Notes under the pieces: model-generated
The model's database searches: none
What the model saw: the letters and a program-made list of their open reading frames with translations, nothing else
What the model was told of the DNA's origin: nothing
Position numbers and translations under genes: made by a program
From: Streptomyces tagetis
GTDB lineage: Bacteria; Actinomycetota; Actinomycetes; Streptomycetales; Streptomycetaceae
NCBI RefSeq assembly: GCF_018069565.1
Contig: NZ_JAGPNL010000007.1
Span: 186,001 to 250,000 of the forward strand
Reading direction: 5' to 3'
Length of the DNA: 64,000 nucleotides
Part shown: positions 33,032-42,573 of the stretch, in pieces
Layout of the letters: the number at the start of each line of letters is the position of its first letter
How positions within the stretch are numbered: the first letter of the stretch is position 1

Positions 33032-33071
33032 TCCAGCGGAGCGAGCGACCGCCGAACGAGAGGAGAGCGAG

Positions 33072-33674
33072 ATGGCCGGGGCCACCGCACCACGCCGCAG
33101 CCGGATCACTCCCGAACGCGAGGCCGAGCTGTACGGCGCCGTCCTCGACCTGCTCCGCGAAGTCGGCTACGACGCCCTCACCATGGACGCCGTCGCCGCC
33201 CGCACGCGCTCCAGCAAGGCCACGCTCTACCGCCAGTGGGGCGGCAAGGCCGAACTCGTGGTCAACGCCATCCGGCACGACAAGCCCGTCGAGATCGGCG
33301 ACATCGACACCGGATCGCTCCGCGGCGACCTGCACGCCCTGACCTCCCGTGACGACGACTGCGTCATGGAGCAGAACTCCGCGCTGATGCGGGGTGTGGC
33401 CATGGCGCTCCACCAGAACCCGGACCTGCGCCAGGCATTCCGGGAACAGGTCGTCGAGCCGGAGATGACGGAGTTCCGGCGCGTGCTGGACCGGGCCGTC
33501 GAGCGCGGCGAGATCAGAGCGGACTGCCCCGCCCTGGACTTCCTCGTCCACATGATGGTCGGCGGGTTCGCCACCCGCACCCTGCTGGAGGACCAGCCGC
33601 CCACCCGGGCCTTCCTGTCCTCCTACATCGACGCCGTGATCCTCCCCGCCCTCGGCGTCCCCACCACCTCCTGA
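33072..33674 (+). CDS. TetR family repressor
   Basis: A 200-residue TetR-family regulator. The N-terminal helix-turn-helix (about residues 15-60: LYGAVLDLLREVGYDALTMD, AVAARTRSSKATLYRQW) is canonical, and the C-terminal ligand domain is all helical (TetR_C type with FLVHMMVGGFATRTLLE). It starts at ATG 33072 behind AGGAGAG. Two copies of a palindrome in its promoter imply autoregulation. An MMPL exporter gene 134 bases downstream on the same strand is the natural target, by read-through of the same transcript. Confidence 0.93.
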   Translation: MAGATAPRRSRITPEREAELYGAVLDLLREVGYDALTMDAVAARTRSSKATLYRQWGGKAELVVNAIRHDKPVEIGDIDTGSLRGDLHALTSRDDDCVMEQNSALMRGVAMALHQNPDLRQAFREQVVEPEMTEFRRVLDRAVERGEIRADCPALDFLVHMMVGGFATRTLLEDQPPTRAFLSSYIDAVILPALGVPTTS

Positions 33675-33807
33675 CCCACCCCGTAGTACAAGCCCCCCAC
33701 TGACGTCGCCTCGCCGAGCCCGCAGGGCACGGGAGGTATCCCCCAACGTCGTCGGGCTGATCACCCCTGCCCTGAAGACCCCACGACCTGACTGGGAGAA
33801 CGTCCTC

Positions 33808-36084
33808 GTGGCCACGTTCCTCTACAAACTCGGCCGGTTCGCCTTTCGGCGACGGCATTTCGTCGCCCTCGTCTGGGTGGCGCTCCTGACCCTCGCCGGG
33901 GTCGGCGCCGCCCAGGCCCCACCCGCCGGCAACGGCTCCTTCTCCATCCCGGGCACCGAGGCGCAGCGCGCCTTCGACCTGCTGGAACAGCGCTTCCCCG
34001 GACAGAGCGCGGACGGGGCGACCGCCCGCGTCGTCTTCAAGGCGCCCGCGGACCAGAAGATGACCGACCCGGCCAACAAGGCCGTGGTCGAGAAGGCCGT
34101 CGGCGAACTGGCCGACGGCTCCGAGGTCGTCGCGGTCGCCGACCCGTACCAGTCCCAGGCCGTCAGCCAGGACGGCACCGTCGCCTACGCCTCGGTGCGC
34201 TACGACGCCCCCGGCATGGAACTCGACGACTCCAGCAAGGACGCCCTCCAGGAGGCCGCCCAGAGCGCCCGGAGCGCCGGACTCACCGTCGAGATCGGCG
34301 GCGACGCGCTCCAGGCGGTCCCGGCGACCGGCGCCACCGAGGTGATCGGCATCGCCGTCGCCGCGGTCGTCCTCGTCATCACCTTCGGCTCGCTCATCGC
34401 GGCCGGACTGCCGCTGCTCACCGCGCTGATCGGCGTCGGCATCGGCGTCTCGACGATCACCGCGCTCGCCAGTGTGCTGGAGCTGGGCTCCACCACCTCC
34501 ATCCTGGCGATGATGATCGGCCTCGCGGTCGGCATCGACTACGCGCTCTTCATCGTCTCCCGCTACCGCGCCGAGCTGGCCGAGGGCCGCGAACGCGAGG
34601 ACGCGGCCGGCCGGGCCGCCGGCACCGCGGGCTCCGCCGTGGTCTTCGCCGGACTCACCGTCGTCATCGCCCTGGTGGGCCTCGCGGTCGTCAACATCCC
34701 CATGCTGACCAAGATGGGTGTCGCCGCCGCCGGCACGGTCGCCATCGCGGTCCTCATCGCCCTCACCCTGATCCCTGCGCTGCTCGGCTACGCCGGCGGC
34801 AAGGTCAAGCCCGCCGGTGCCAAGAGCCGGCTGCTGGGCCGCCGCGGTGCCGGGAAGCCGGACGGGAAGACGCCGGGCGGGAAGACGCCGGAGGGCGGGA
34901 CGCCGGGTGCGGACGCCGCACCCGCTCGCCCCAACCTGGGCACCCGCTGGGCCCGCTTCGTCATCCGCCGGCCCGTCGTCGTCCTGCTGGTGGGCGTCAT
35001 CGGCCTCGGCGCCGCCGCGATCCCCGCCTCCTCGCTCGCCCTCGGCCTGCCCGACGACGGCGCCCAGCCGACCTCGACCACCCAGCGCCGGGCCTACGAC
35101 CTGCTCTCGGAGGGCTTCGGCCCCGGCTTCAACGGTCCGCTGATGGTCGTCGTCGACGCCAAGGGCAGCAAGTCCCCGCAGGACGCCTTCACCAAGGTCG
35201 GCGACGAGATCAAGGGCCTCAAGGACGTCATGGCGGTGACCCCGGCCCAGCCCAACAAGGCCGGCGACACCGCGATGATCACCGTCATCCCGGACTCCAA
35301 GCCGTCCTCCACCGAGACCGAGGACCTGGTCCACGCCATCCGCGACGCGGGCACCTCCCTCAAGGCCGACTCCGGCGCCGAGGTGCTGGTCACCGGCTCG
35401 ACCGCGATGAACATCGACGTCAGCGAGAAGCTCAACGACGCGCTCCTGCCCTACCTGGTGCTGGTGGTGGGCCTGGCCTTCCTGCTGCTGATCGTGGTCT
35501 TCCGCTCGATCCTCGTCCCGCTCAAGGCGGCGCTCGGCTTCCTCCTGTCCGTCCTGGCGGCGCTCGGCGCGGTCGTCGCGGTCTTCCAGTGGGGCTGGCT
35601 GTCCGGGCTGATGGGCGTCGAGGAGACCGGCCCCGTCATGTCGATGATGCCGATCTTCATGGTCGGCGTGGTCTTCGGACTCGCCATGGACTACGAGGTG
35701 TTCCTCGTGACCCGGATGCGTGAGGCCCACGTCCACGGCGAGTCGCCCGGCCAGGCCGTGGTCACCGGCTTCCAGCACGGCGCCCGGGTGGTCAGCGCGG
35801 CGGCGGTCATCATGATCGCGGTCTTCGCGGGCTTCATCGGCTCCAGCGAGTCCATGGTCAAGATGATCGGCTTCGGCCTCGCGGTCGCCGTCCTCTTCGA
35901 CGCGTTCATCGTGCGCATGGCCATCGTCCCCGCGGTCCTCGCCCTGCTGGGCAAGCGGGCCTGGTGGCTGCCGAAGTGGCTGGACCGCGCGCTGCCCAAC
36001 GTGGACGTCGAGGGCGAGGGGCTGCGCACCGCCGAGCCCGGTCCCGTCGGCCCGGACGGCGACCGGGAGCCGGCCCGCGTCTGA
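33808..36084 (+). CDS. MMPL family transporter (RND superfamily)
   Basis: A 758-residue membrane transporter with the MMPL pattern. One helix at the N terminus is followed by a large extracellular loop, five helices, then a repeat of the same plan. Signature stretches are GLAVGIDYALFIVSRYRAEL in the first half and GLAMDYEVFLVTRMREAH in the second, containing the Asp-Tyr pairs thought to carry the proton pathway. A Gly/Lys/Thr low-complexity linker (about residues 345-375) separates the halves. MMPL proteins export lipids, drugs or siderophores. The GTG 33808 follows GGGAGAA. It probably forms an operon with the upstream TetR gene and ends at a strong hairpin. Confidence 0.92.
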   Translation: MATFLYKLGRFAFRRRHFVALVWVALLTLAGVGAAQAPPAGNGSFSIPGTEAQRAFDLLEQRFPGQSADGATARVVFKAPADQKMTDPANKAVVEKAVGELADGSEVVAVADPYQSQAVSQDGTVAYASVRYDAPGMELDDSSKDALQEAAQSARSAGLTVEIGGDALQAVPATGATEVIGIAVAAVVLVITFGSLIAAGLPLLTALIGVGIGVSTITALASVLELGSTTSILAMMIGLAVGIDYALFIVSRYRAELAEGREREDAAGRAAGTAGSAVVFAGLTVVIALVGLAVVNIPMLTKMGVAAAGTVAIAVLIALTLIPALLGYAGGKVKPAGAKSRLLGRRGAGKPDGKTPGGKTPEGGTPGADAAPARPNLGTRWARFVIRRPVVVLLVGVIGLGAAAIPASSLALGLPDDGAQPTSTTQRRAYDLLSEGFGPGFNGPLMVVVDAKGSKSPQDAFTKVGDEIKGLKDVMAVTPAQPNKAGDTAMITVIPDSKPSSTETEDLVHAIRDAGTSLKADSGAEVLVTGSTAMNIDVSEKLNDALLPYLVLVVGLAFLLLIVVFRSILVPLKAALGFLLSVLAALGAVVAVFQWGWLSGLMGVEETGPVMSMMPIFMVGVVFGLAMDYEVFLVTRMREAHVHGESPGQAVVTGFQHGARVVSAAAVIMIAVFAGFIGSSESMVKMIGFGLAVAVLFDAFIVRMAIVPAVLALLGKRAWWLPKWLDRALPNVDVEGEGLRTAEPGPVGPDGDREPARV

Positions 36085-36114
36085 CGCGCGCCACCGCCGC
36101 CGACGGCAGACCAG

Positions 36115-36153
36115 CCGGTGAGGGCCCCGTGGGGACGGGACGGCCCTCACCGG
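36115..36153 (+). terminator. Hairpin after the MMPL transporter gene
   Basis: CCGGTGAGGGCC and its exact complement form a 12-bp stem around a 15-base loop, 31 bases after the stop codon. Confidence 0.7.
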
Positions 36154-36231
36154 CTTCCCGTCTCCTCCCCACCGGGGCGCCCTGGCCAACTCGGTCGCCC
36201 GAGTCGCCCCCGCCCCGCTACCGTGCCGTCC

Positions 36232-36735
36232 ATGACCACGACCGACGGCACCTCCCTCGCCCACCCCCGCTTCGCCGAGGCCCTGCGCACGCTCGGCCTC
36301 GGCGAGCTGGCCGGCCGGGCCCGCCGCTTCCCGGACTCCACCCGCACCGCCGCCGAGGCCGCCGCCGCGATCGGCTGCGAGCTGAGCCAGATCTGCAAGT
36401 CGCTGATCTTCGCCGCCGACGGTGTCCCGGTCCTGGTCCTCATGGACGGCGCCTCCCGCGTCGACCTGGACCGGGTCCGCGAGGAACTCGGCGCCGGGAA
36501 GGTCACCCGGGCCAAGGCCGACCTCGTACGGGAGACGACCGGGTACGCCATCGGCGGCGTGCCGCCCTTCGGCCACCGCAGCCGCACCCGGGTCCTCGCC
36601 GACCGCTCCCTGCTCGCGCACGACGTGGTCTGGGCCGCCGCCGGCGACCCGCACACGGTCTTCCCGATGGAGCCCAAGGAGCTGATCACCGCCGCCGGCG
36701 CCGCCCTCGTGGACGTGCGCGAGCGCACTTCGTGA
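36232..36735 (+). CDS. ybaK: YbaK/EbsC family protein (aminoacyl-tRNA deacylase-like)
   Basis: A 167-residue YbaK/ProX-type editing domain, likely hydrolysing mischarged tRNAs such as Cys-tRNA(Pro). The pattern includes TAAEAAAAIGCELSQICKSL (Lys near the active site), LVLMDGASRVDLDRV, GYAIGGVPPFGH and the late FPMEPKELI strand. These match the family order. ATG 36232 is chosen over an upstream ATG at 36118 because the extension is Arg/Pro-rich. Its stop overlaps the start of an EamA transporter gene (GTGA), so the two are coupled. Confidence 0.9.
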   Translation: MTTTDGTSLAHPRFAEALRTLGLGELAGRARRFPDSTRTAAEAAAAIGCELSQICKSLIFAADGVPVLVLMDGASRVDLDRVREELGAGKVTRAKADLVRETTGYAIGGVPPFGHRSRTRVLADRSLLAHDVVWAAAGDPHTVFPMEPKELITAAGAALVDVRERTS

Positions 36736-37577
36736 CCCCCGGCGTCACCGCAGCCGTCCTGCTGGCCGCCCTCACCCACGCCTGCTGGAACGCCATCGCG
36801 CACCGCATCCCCGACAAGCTGACCGGCTTCACGCTGATCTCGGGCGGGGGAGTGCTGATCGGGCTCGCCCTGCTCCCGTTCACGGCGTTGCCCCGGGCCG
36901 GCGCGTGGCCGTACCTGCTGGTCTCCGCGGGCATCCACCTCGCCTACTACGCGCTGCTCATGCGGTCCTTCCGGCTGGGCGACTTCGGGCAGGCGTACCC
37001 CCTCGCCCGCGGCACCGCGCCACTGCTGGTGACCCTGCTCGCCGCCGTCTTCGCCCACGAGGTGCCCGGCGGCTGGGCCGCCGCGGGCGTCGTGCTCTCC
37101 TGCGCGGGGCTGACCGGCGTCGCCCTGTGGGGGCTGCGCGGGCGCCGGCCCGACTGGGCGGCGATCGGCGCGGCGCTGGCGACCGGCGTGACCATCGCCG
37201 CGTACACCGTCGTCGACGGGCTGGGCGTCCGCGCCGCCGGCTCCTCCCTCGGCTACATCGCCTGGCTGATGGCGCTCCAGGGCACCGTCCTGCCGGTCTT
37301 CTTCCTGGTCCGGCACCGGGCCGCCGCCTGGCCGATGCTGCGGCCCAGCGCCGCCCTCGGCCTGCTCGGCGCGGTCCTGTCCGTCACCGCGTACGCCCTG
37401 GTGCTGTGGGCCCAGACCCGCGCCCCCCTCGCCCCGATCGCGGCCCTGCGCGAGTCGTCGATCCTGGCCGGCGCGGCGATCGGGGCGGTGTTCTTCCGGG
37501 AGCGGTTCGGCGGGCCCCGGATCGCGGCGGCCGGGCTGCTGGTCGTGGGGATCGGGCTGATGCTGCGCGCCGGGTGA
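36732..37577 (+). CDS. EamA family (DMT) transporter
   Basis: A 281-residue protein with ten predicted helices in two EamA halves (about residues 5-135 and 140-280). Typical features are AALTHACWNAIAHR at the start, SFRLGDFGQAYPLARGTAPL at the end of the first half, and RESSILAGAAIGAVFFRERF in the last quarter. DMT exporters of this kind move amino acids or related metabolites. The start GTG 36732 overlaps the ybaK stop, implying coupled expression, though no functional link to tRNA editing is obvious. Confidence 0.9.
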   Translation: MTPGVTAAVLLAALTHACWNAIAHRIPDKLTGFTLISGGGVLIGLALLPFTALPRAGAWPYLLVSAGIHLAYYALLMRSFRLGDFGQAYPLARGTAPLLVTLLAAVFAHEVPGGWAAAGVVLSCAGLTGVALWGLRGRRPDWAAIGAALATGVTIAAYTVVDGLGVRAAGSSLGYIAWLMALQGTVLPVFFLVRHRAAAWPMLRPSAALGLLGAVLSVTAYALVLWAQTRAPLAPIAALRESSILAGAAIGAVFFRERFGGPRIAAAGLLVVGIGLMLRAG

Positions 37578-37600
37578 GCCGGACGGGCGCGCGGTGCGCC

Positions 37601-37687
37601 GACCGGCACCGGCCCTCCCCGACCGGCACCCGCCCCCCACCGGCACCCGCCCCCGACCGGCACCCGCACGCCCCCGACCGGTGCGGG
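37601..37687. repeat. GACCGGCACC tandem repeat upstream of the DUF1876 gene
   Basis: Five imperfect copies of a GACCGGCACC-(C-rich) unit begin at about 37601, 37621, 37638, 37655 and 37676 with periods of 17-21 bases. It ends about 60 bases before the DUF1876 start and may affect transcription or simply reflect slippage. Confidence 0.6.
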
Positions 37688-37745
37688 CTGCGCCGGGCGC
37701 TCGGGAGGCGCACCCTGGAAGGAGGTCTTCCGGAGGTGAACAGTC

Positions 37746-38021
37746 ATGATGCACACGACGGTGGGATGGCACGTCGAGATGGAGTTCATGGAGGACGAAC
37801 GGCACACCAGAGCCGTCGCCATGGTGCGCCTGCCCGACGGCACCGAGGTCCGTGGGCACGGGCACGCCAGCCGTCACCGGGTCGACAGCCACCAGCCGCG
37901 CGTCGGCGAGGAGGTCGCCGGGGCGCGGGCGCTGAACGAGTTGGCGATGCAGTTGCTCACCAAGGCGCACGGCGAGATCGACGAGGCGTCGGGGCGGATC
38001 TCCCACCCCATCCACGTCTGA
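37746..38021 (+). CDS. DUF1876 domain-containing protein
   Basis: A 91-residue cytosolic protein. The fold is predicted as beta-beta-alpha: HTTVGWHVEMEFMEDERHTR, then AMVRLPDGTEVRGHGHASRH, then helices ARALNELAMQLLTKAHGEID and the end SGRISHPIHV. These are the DUF1876 (dsRBD-like) features, found in many actinobacteria as stress-related small proteins of unknown role. The ATG 37746 has a strong GGAGGTGAAC ribosome site, suggesting good expression. A tandem repeat lies upstream. Confidence 0.9.
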   Translation: MMHTTVGWHVEMEFMEDERHTRAVAMVRLPDGTEVRGHGHASRHRVDSHQPRVGEEVAGARALNELAMQLLTKAHGEIDEASGRISHPIHV

Positions 38022-38093
38022 TCTCCCGCCTCGTCCCGGTTCGGGCAGGTCCCGGCGGGGCCGGTGTCCGCGAGGGGCGCCGGCCCGCCCCGT

Positions 38094-39272
38094 TCAGCCC
38101 GCGTCGAGCGCCGCCCGTACCGCCTTGACCAGGGCCTGTGCTCGCGGGTCCGCGGTGACGGTGCGGCGGAAGCCGTTGGTCACGTAGCCGAGGGCGATGC
38201 CCGACTCCGGGTCGGCGAAGCCGAGGGAGCCGCCCCTGCCGGGGTGGCCGAAGGAGCCCGGGGAGAGCATCGGCGACGCGCTGCCGTGCAGCATGTAGCC
38301 GAGGCCGAACCGGGTGTGGACGACGAGGGTCCGGTCGGCGCCCGCCGACTCCTCCGCACGCGCGAGCGCGAGTGTCTCCGCGTCGAAGAGCCGGACGCCG
38401 CCGACCTCGCCGATCAGGGCCGCGTAGAACCGGGCCAGTCCGTCGGCGGTGGCGATGCCGCCCGCGGCGGGCTGGACGGCGGCCCGGTAAGCCGGGTCGT
38501 TCGGATCGGGGGAGGGGGAGACGGCGGTGAAGGCCCGGCGGGTGAGCGACCCCGGGTCGCGGTGGGCCTCGGAGACGGAGCGCTTGGGGCGCAGCCGCAG
38601 TCCGCCGGAGGGCTCGGGTTCCTCGATGCGGCCGACGCGTCCGGCGCGGCCCGCCGCCTCCTCGGCGGGCGGCAGGCCCAGCCACAGCCCGGCGCCGAGG
38701 GGCCCGGCGATCTCGTCCGCGACCCACGCGCCCGTGTCCCGCCCGTCCGCCGCCCGGCGGACGAGTCCGTCCAGCAGCCAGCCGTAGGTCAGCGCGTGGT
38801 AGCCGTGATCGGTGCCCGGCTCCCACACGGGTGCCTGGGCGGCGACCGCCTCGATGCCCCGCAGCGGGTCCAGCGCCTCCGAGGGGGTGAGCGGGGTGTC
38901 GAGGACGGGGAGTCCGGCACGGTGGTTCAGCAGGTGCCGGACGAGGACGCGCTCCTTGCCGTGCGCCTTGAACCCGGGCCAGTAGGTGGCGACCGGGGCG
39001 TCCAGGTCGAGCACCCCGCGCCGGTGCAGCAGCAGCGGTACGGCCGCGGCGACGCCCTTCGTCGCCGAGCGGATGATCTGCGCGGTGCCCGGCTGCCACG
39101 GCTCGGTGCCGTCGACGTCCTTCGTGCCGCCCCACAGGTCGACGACCTTGCGCCCGTCCCGGTAGACGGCGACGGCCGCCCCGCGCTCCCCGAGGACGGC
39201 GAAGTTCCGGGCGAAGGCGTCCCGGACCCCCGCGAAACCCTCGTCCACCGTGCCCCGCACGTCCACTTCCAC
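38094..39272 (-). CDS. Serine hydrolase, beta-lactamase/EstB family
   Basis: A 392-residue class C beta-lactamase-like enzyme. The nucleophile is in RSATKGVAAAV (Ser-x-x-Lys), the Tyr motif is DHGYHALTYG, and GRGGSLGFADPESG near the C terminus resembles the third active-site element. These enzymes include esterases, D-aminopeptidases and carboxypeptidases; no lipoprotein or signal sequence is seen, so it is probably cytosolic. Translation is taken from GTG 39272, though a TTG at 39320 and a GTG at 39266 are alternatives. It is convergent with the DUF1876 gene and upstream of nothing obviously related. Confidence 0.88.
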   Translation of the reverse strand: MEVDVRGTVDEGFAGVRDAFARNFAVLGERGAAVAVYRDGRKVVDLWGGTKDVDGTEPWQPGTAQIIRSATKGVAAAVPLLLHRRGVLDLDAPVATYWPGFKAHGKERVLVRHLLNHRAGLPVLDTPLTPSEALDPLRGIEAVAAQAPVWEPGTDHGYHALTYGWLLDGLVRRAADGRDTGAWVADEIAGPLGAGLWLGLPPAEEAAGRAGRVGRIEEPEPSGGLRLRPKRSVSEAHRDPGSLTRRAFTAVSPSPDPNDPAYRAAVQPAAGGIATADGLARFYAALIGEVGGVRLFDAETLALARAEESAGADRTLVVHTRFGLGYMLHGSASPMLSPGSFGHPGRGGSLGFADPESGIALGYVTNGFRRTVTADPRAQALVKAVRAALDAG

Positions 39273-39341
39273 GTCCCCGTGTCCTTCCCGCCCGGCCGCC
39301 TGCGACAGAGGCAGCAACAACGCGGGCCGGCCGGCGATTCC

Positions 39342-40111
<770 letters not shown>

Positions 40112-40124
<13 letters not shown>

Positions 40125-40873
40125 CCCAGCAGACAGACCGCGAGGGCCGCGACGGGCAGGGCGAGGGCGCGGGACCACTGGGCGCGGGAGGCGGTCACCT
40201 CGTCGATCACCGGCAGGGAACCGGTGTAGCCGCGGCTGACCATGGCCAGGTGGACGCGTTCGCCGCGTTCGTAGGAGCGGATGAACAGGGCGCCCGCCGA
40301 GGCGGCGAGGACGCCCCAGTGCCGCACGCCCCGGGCCTCGAAGCCGCGCGAGGCACGGGCGATCCGCATCCGCCGCATCTCGTCGGTGATCAGATCGCCG
40401 TAGCGGATCATGAAGGTGGCGATCTGGACCAGCAGCGAGGGGAGCCGGAGCCGCTGCAGGCCGAGGAGGAGGTCGCGCAGCGGGGTGGTGGCGGCGAGCA
40501 GGACGGAGGCGGCGACGCCCAGGGTGCCCTTGGCGAGGACGTTCCAGGCGCCCCACAGCCCGCTCACGCTCAGGGAGAGGCCGAGCACCTCGGTCCGCGG
40601 GCCCTGCGCGACGAAGGGCATGAGCACCGCGAACGCGACGAACGGCACCTCGATCAGCAGCCGGCGCAGCAGGAAGCCGGGCGGGACGCGGGCGACGCCG
40701 GCGACCGCCGCGAGCAGGACCGCGTAGAGGCCGAAGGCCCACATCGCCTCGCGCGGGGTGGAGACCACGACGACCACGAAGGCGAGGACGGCGGCCAGTT
40801 TGGTGTGCGGCGGCAGGGTGTGCACACGGGAGGTCCCGGGCCGGTGGAGCCGGTGGGCGTGGCCCGCGCCCAT
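40112..40873 (-). CDS. nikQ: ECF nickel/cobalt transporter T component (NikQ/CbiQ)
   Basis: A 253-residue membrane protein of the CbiQ family with about five to six helices. The two short Ala-Arg-Gly coupling motifs that contact the ATPase are visible: MRIARASRGFEARG and the later AMVSRGYTG. The N terminus HTLPPHTKLAAVLAFVVVVV opens the first helix. It starts one base after the nikMN stop and overlaps nikO, showing a single operon. Its role is to transmit ATP hydrolysis to the substrate-binding NikMN. Confidence 0.9.
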
Positions 40874-40874
40874 G

Positions 40875-41927
40875 TCAGGCGTCCGGGGCGGTGGTGTCGG
40901 CGGGGGAGGTGCCGCCCCGCCGGCGCCGGTGCAGGACCCAGAAGACGGTGCTGCCGGCGACGACGGTGGCGCCCACGCCGATCACGCCCGCGAGGCCGCC
41001 GGAGACCCGGGCGTCGGTGACGTCCTTGACGCCGTAGTCGGCGAGCGGGGAGTCGGAGGCGGCGTGTTCGCGGGCCTTCTCGTCGATGCCCTCGTCGGAG
41101 GCGATCTTCTCCAGGCCGTCGGGGTGGGCGGAGGCGTAGAAGCTGACGAAACCGGCGAGGACCAGCGAGGTGACCAGGCCGGTGATCCACACGGCGCGGT
41201 GGGAGCGGGCGGCGGGGGCGGCCGGTTCCGGCTCGGGGGCGTCGACCGGTTCGCCGCCGACGCGCAGCCGCAGCGGGCGGCGCAGTCCCCGGGCGCCGTG
41301 GACCAGGTCGGGGCGGACGGCGATCACGGCGGCGACGGTCAGGGCGGTGATCACGGCCTCGCCGAGGCCGATCAGGACGTGCACGCCGACCATGGCGGTG
41401 GCGACCCGGCCGATGGCGATGTCGGTGGTGCCGCCGATCCAGTAGAGGAGGGTGAAGGCGACGGCGGCGGCCGGGACGGAGACCAGCGCGGCCACGAAGG
41501 AGGCGGCGGTGACCGACCGGCGTCCGCGCGGCAGCAGGAGCACCAGGCCGCGGAAGACGGCGTAGCCGGTGACGGTGGTGACGACCGCCATGTCGAGGAT
41601 GTTCACGCCGAGCGCGCTCAGCCCGCCGTCGGCGAAGAGGACGCCCTGCATCAGCAGGACGACGGAGACACAGAGGACCCCGGTGTACGGGCCCACGAGG
41701 ATCGCCGCGAGCGCGCCGCCGAGCAGGTGGCCGCTGGTGCCGGCGGCGACGGGGAAGTTGAGCATCTGGACCGCGAAGATGAACGCCGCGACCAGGCCCG
41801 CCAGGGGCGCGGTGCGTTCGTCCAGCTCACGGCGGGCGCCGCGCAGGCTGACCGCGACGGCGCCCGCCGCGACGACTGCGGTCACGGCGGACGTCGGGGC
41901 GTCGATGAATCCGTCGGGTACGTGCAC
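40875..41927 (-). CDS. nikMN: ECF nickel/cobalt transporter substrate component, NikM fused to NikN-like PDGLE domain
   Basis: A 350-residue protein from GTG 41927 beginning (M)HVPDGFIDAPTSAV. In CbiM/NikM the N-terminal Met-His pair binds the metal directly, which strongly fixes this start. About seven helices of the CbiM domain (residues 1-215) include GGALAAILVGPYTGVLCV. After a linker, a second module (about 235-350) has a helix, the motif HPDGLEKIA (PDGLE domain, NikN-like) and a final helix. Fusion of M and N parts is known in some bacteria. A Nur box 18 bases upstream of the start predicts repression by nickel. No ribosome site is obvious. Confidence 0.9.
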   Translation of the reverse strand: MHVPDGFIDAPTSAVTAVVAAGAVAVSLRGARRELDERTAPLAGLVAAFIFAVQMLNFPVAAGTSGHLLGGALAAILVGPYTGVLCVSVVLLMQGVLFADGGLSALGVNILDMAVVTTVTGYAVFRGLVLLLPRGRRSVTAASFVAALVSVPAAAVAFTLLYWIGGTTDIAIGRVATAMVGVHVLIGLGEAVITALTVAAVIAVRPDLVHGARGLRRPLRLRVGGEPVDAPEPEPAAPAARSHRAVWITGLVTSLVLAGFVSFYASAHPDGLEKIASDEGIDEKAREHAASDSPLADYGVKDVTDARVSGGLAGVIGVGATVVAGSTVFWVLHRRRRGGTSPADTTAPDA

Positions 41928-41945
41928 CGTTCGATGATGAGGTTG

Positions 41946-41962
41946 TTGCGAACGCCTTGCAA
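41946..41962 (-). promoter_or_regulatory. Nur box upstream of nikMN
   Basis: On the minus strand the sequence is TTGCAA-GGCGT-TCGCAA, fitting the Streptomyces Nur consensus (tTGCaa, five bases, ttGCAA) at 11 of 12 defined positions. It is 18 bases upstream of the nikMN start, so bound Nur (a nickel-responsive Fur-family repressor) would block the promoter. Confidence 0.8.
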
Positions 41963-42167
41963 GAGCGAGGAAGTCGTTTTTTCTGACCGGGGGCGGCGCG
42001 GGGAGCGGCGCGGTGGGGCGCGCGGTGAGGGAGTGGAATCGGTCACGATCCGCCCTCGCCCGAGCGGGAAGAGGTGTAGTCCGTGCGATTCGGGACATTG
42101 GGGAAGGTGAACGGGTGCGAGGCGGCACGCGGCCTGCGCACCGTGGCACAGGGTGAAGGGCGATCCG

Positions 42168-42539
42168 ATGTCCGCGGTCGAACAGTACGTACGAGCCCGT
42201 ATCGTCACGGAAGCGGACGTCGCCCCCGACGCGACCGGTGACGGAGCCCTGCCGGTCCTGCTCCGCTACGACCCCGCCGCCGATCCCGGCACGGTGCGGG
42301 TCGCGCTGCCCCAGGACACCGGCCCGCGCGAGTGGGCCTTCCCCCGGGAGCTGCTGGAACGCGGGCTGCGGGCGCCGGCCGGCACAGGTGACGTACGGGT
42401 CTGGCCGTGCGGGCGGGTGCAGACGGTCATCGAGTTCCACGCGGGCGACGCCTGCTCCGTGGTCCAGTTCGAGAACCGGGCGCTCACCCGCTTCCTGCGC
42501 CGCACCCACCGCGCGGCGGCCGAACCGGTGGCCCACTGA
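42168..42539 (+). CDS. ssgE: SsgA-like sporulation/cell division regulator, probably SsgE
   Basis: A 123-residue SsgA-like protein (SALP). Conserved parts are LPVLLRYDPAADPGTVRVAL, REWAFPRELLERGL and DVRVWPCGRVQTVIEF, followed by LTRFLRRTH at the end. SALPs steer localisation of septum and wall synthesis or autolysis during sporulation. In S. coelicolor ssgE is next to two PBP genes (from memory) and acts in spore separation. The same arrangement here supports SsgE rather than SsgA or SsgB. The ATG 42168 is preceded by GAAGGG. The divergent neighbour is the nickel transporter operon; the Nur box is about 210 bases from its start. Confidence 0.87.
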   Translation: MSAVEQYVRARIVTEADVAPDATGDGALPVLLRYDPAADPGTVRVALPQDTGPREWAFPRELLERGLRAPAGTGDVRVWPCGRVQTVIEFHAGDACSVVQFENRALTRFLRRTHRAAAEPVAH

Positions 42540-42573
42540 GCCACCGGTCCCGCTGCCGCGCACCGGGGTCCGG

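Noticed and set aside
33514..36654. 1046-codon minus-strand frame opposite the MMPL gene
   Set aside because: Asp/His/Gly-rich antisense shadow of a clear membrane transporter.
41928..42167. Cobalamin riboswitch upstream of the NikMN gene
   Set aside because: No B12-box-like sequence or the expected long structured leader; the Nur box is only 18 bases from the start and explains regulation better.
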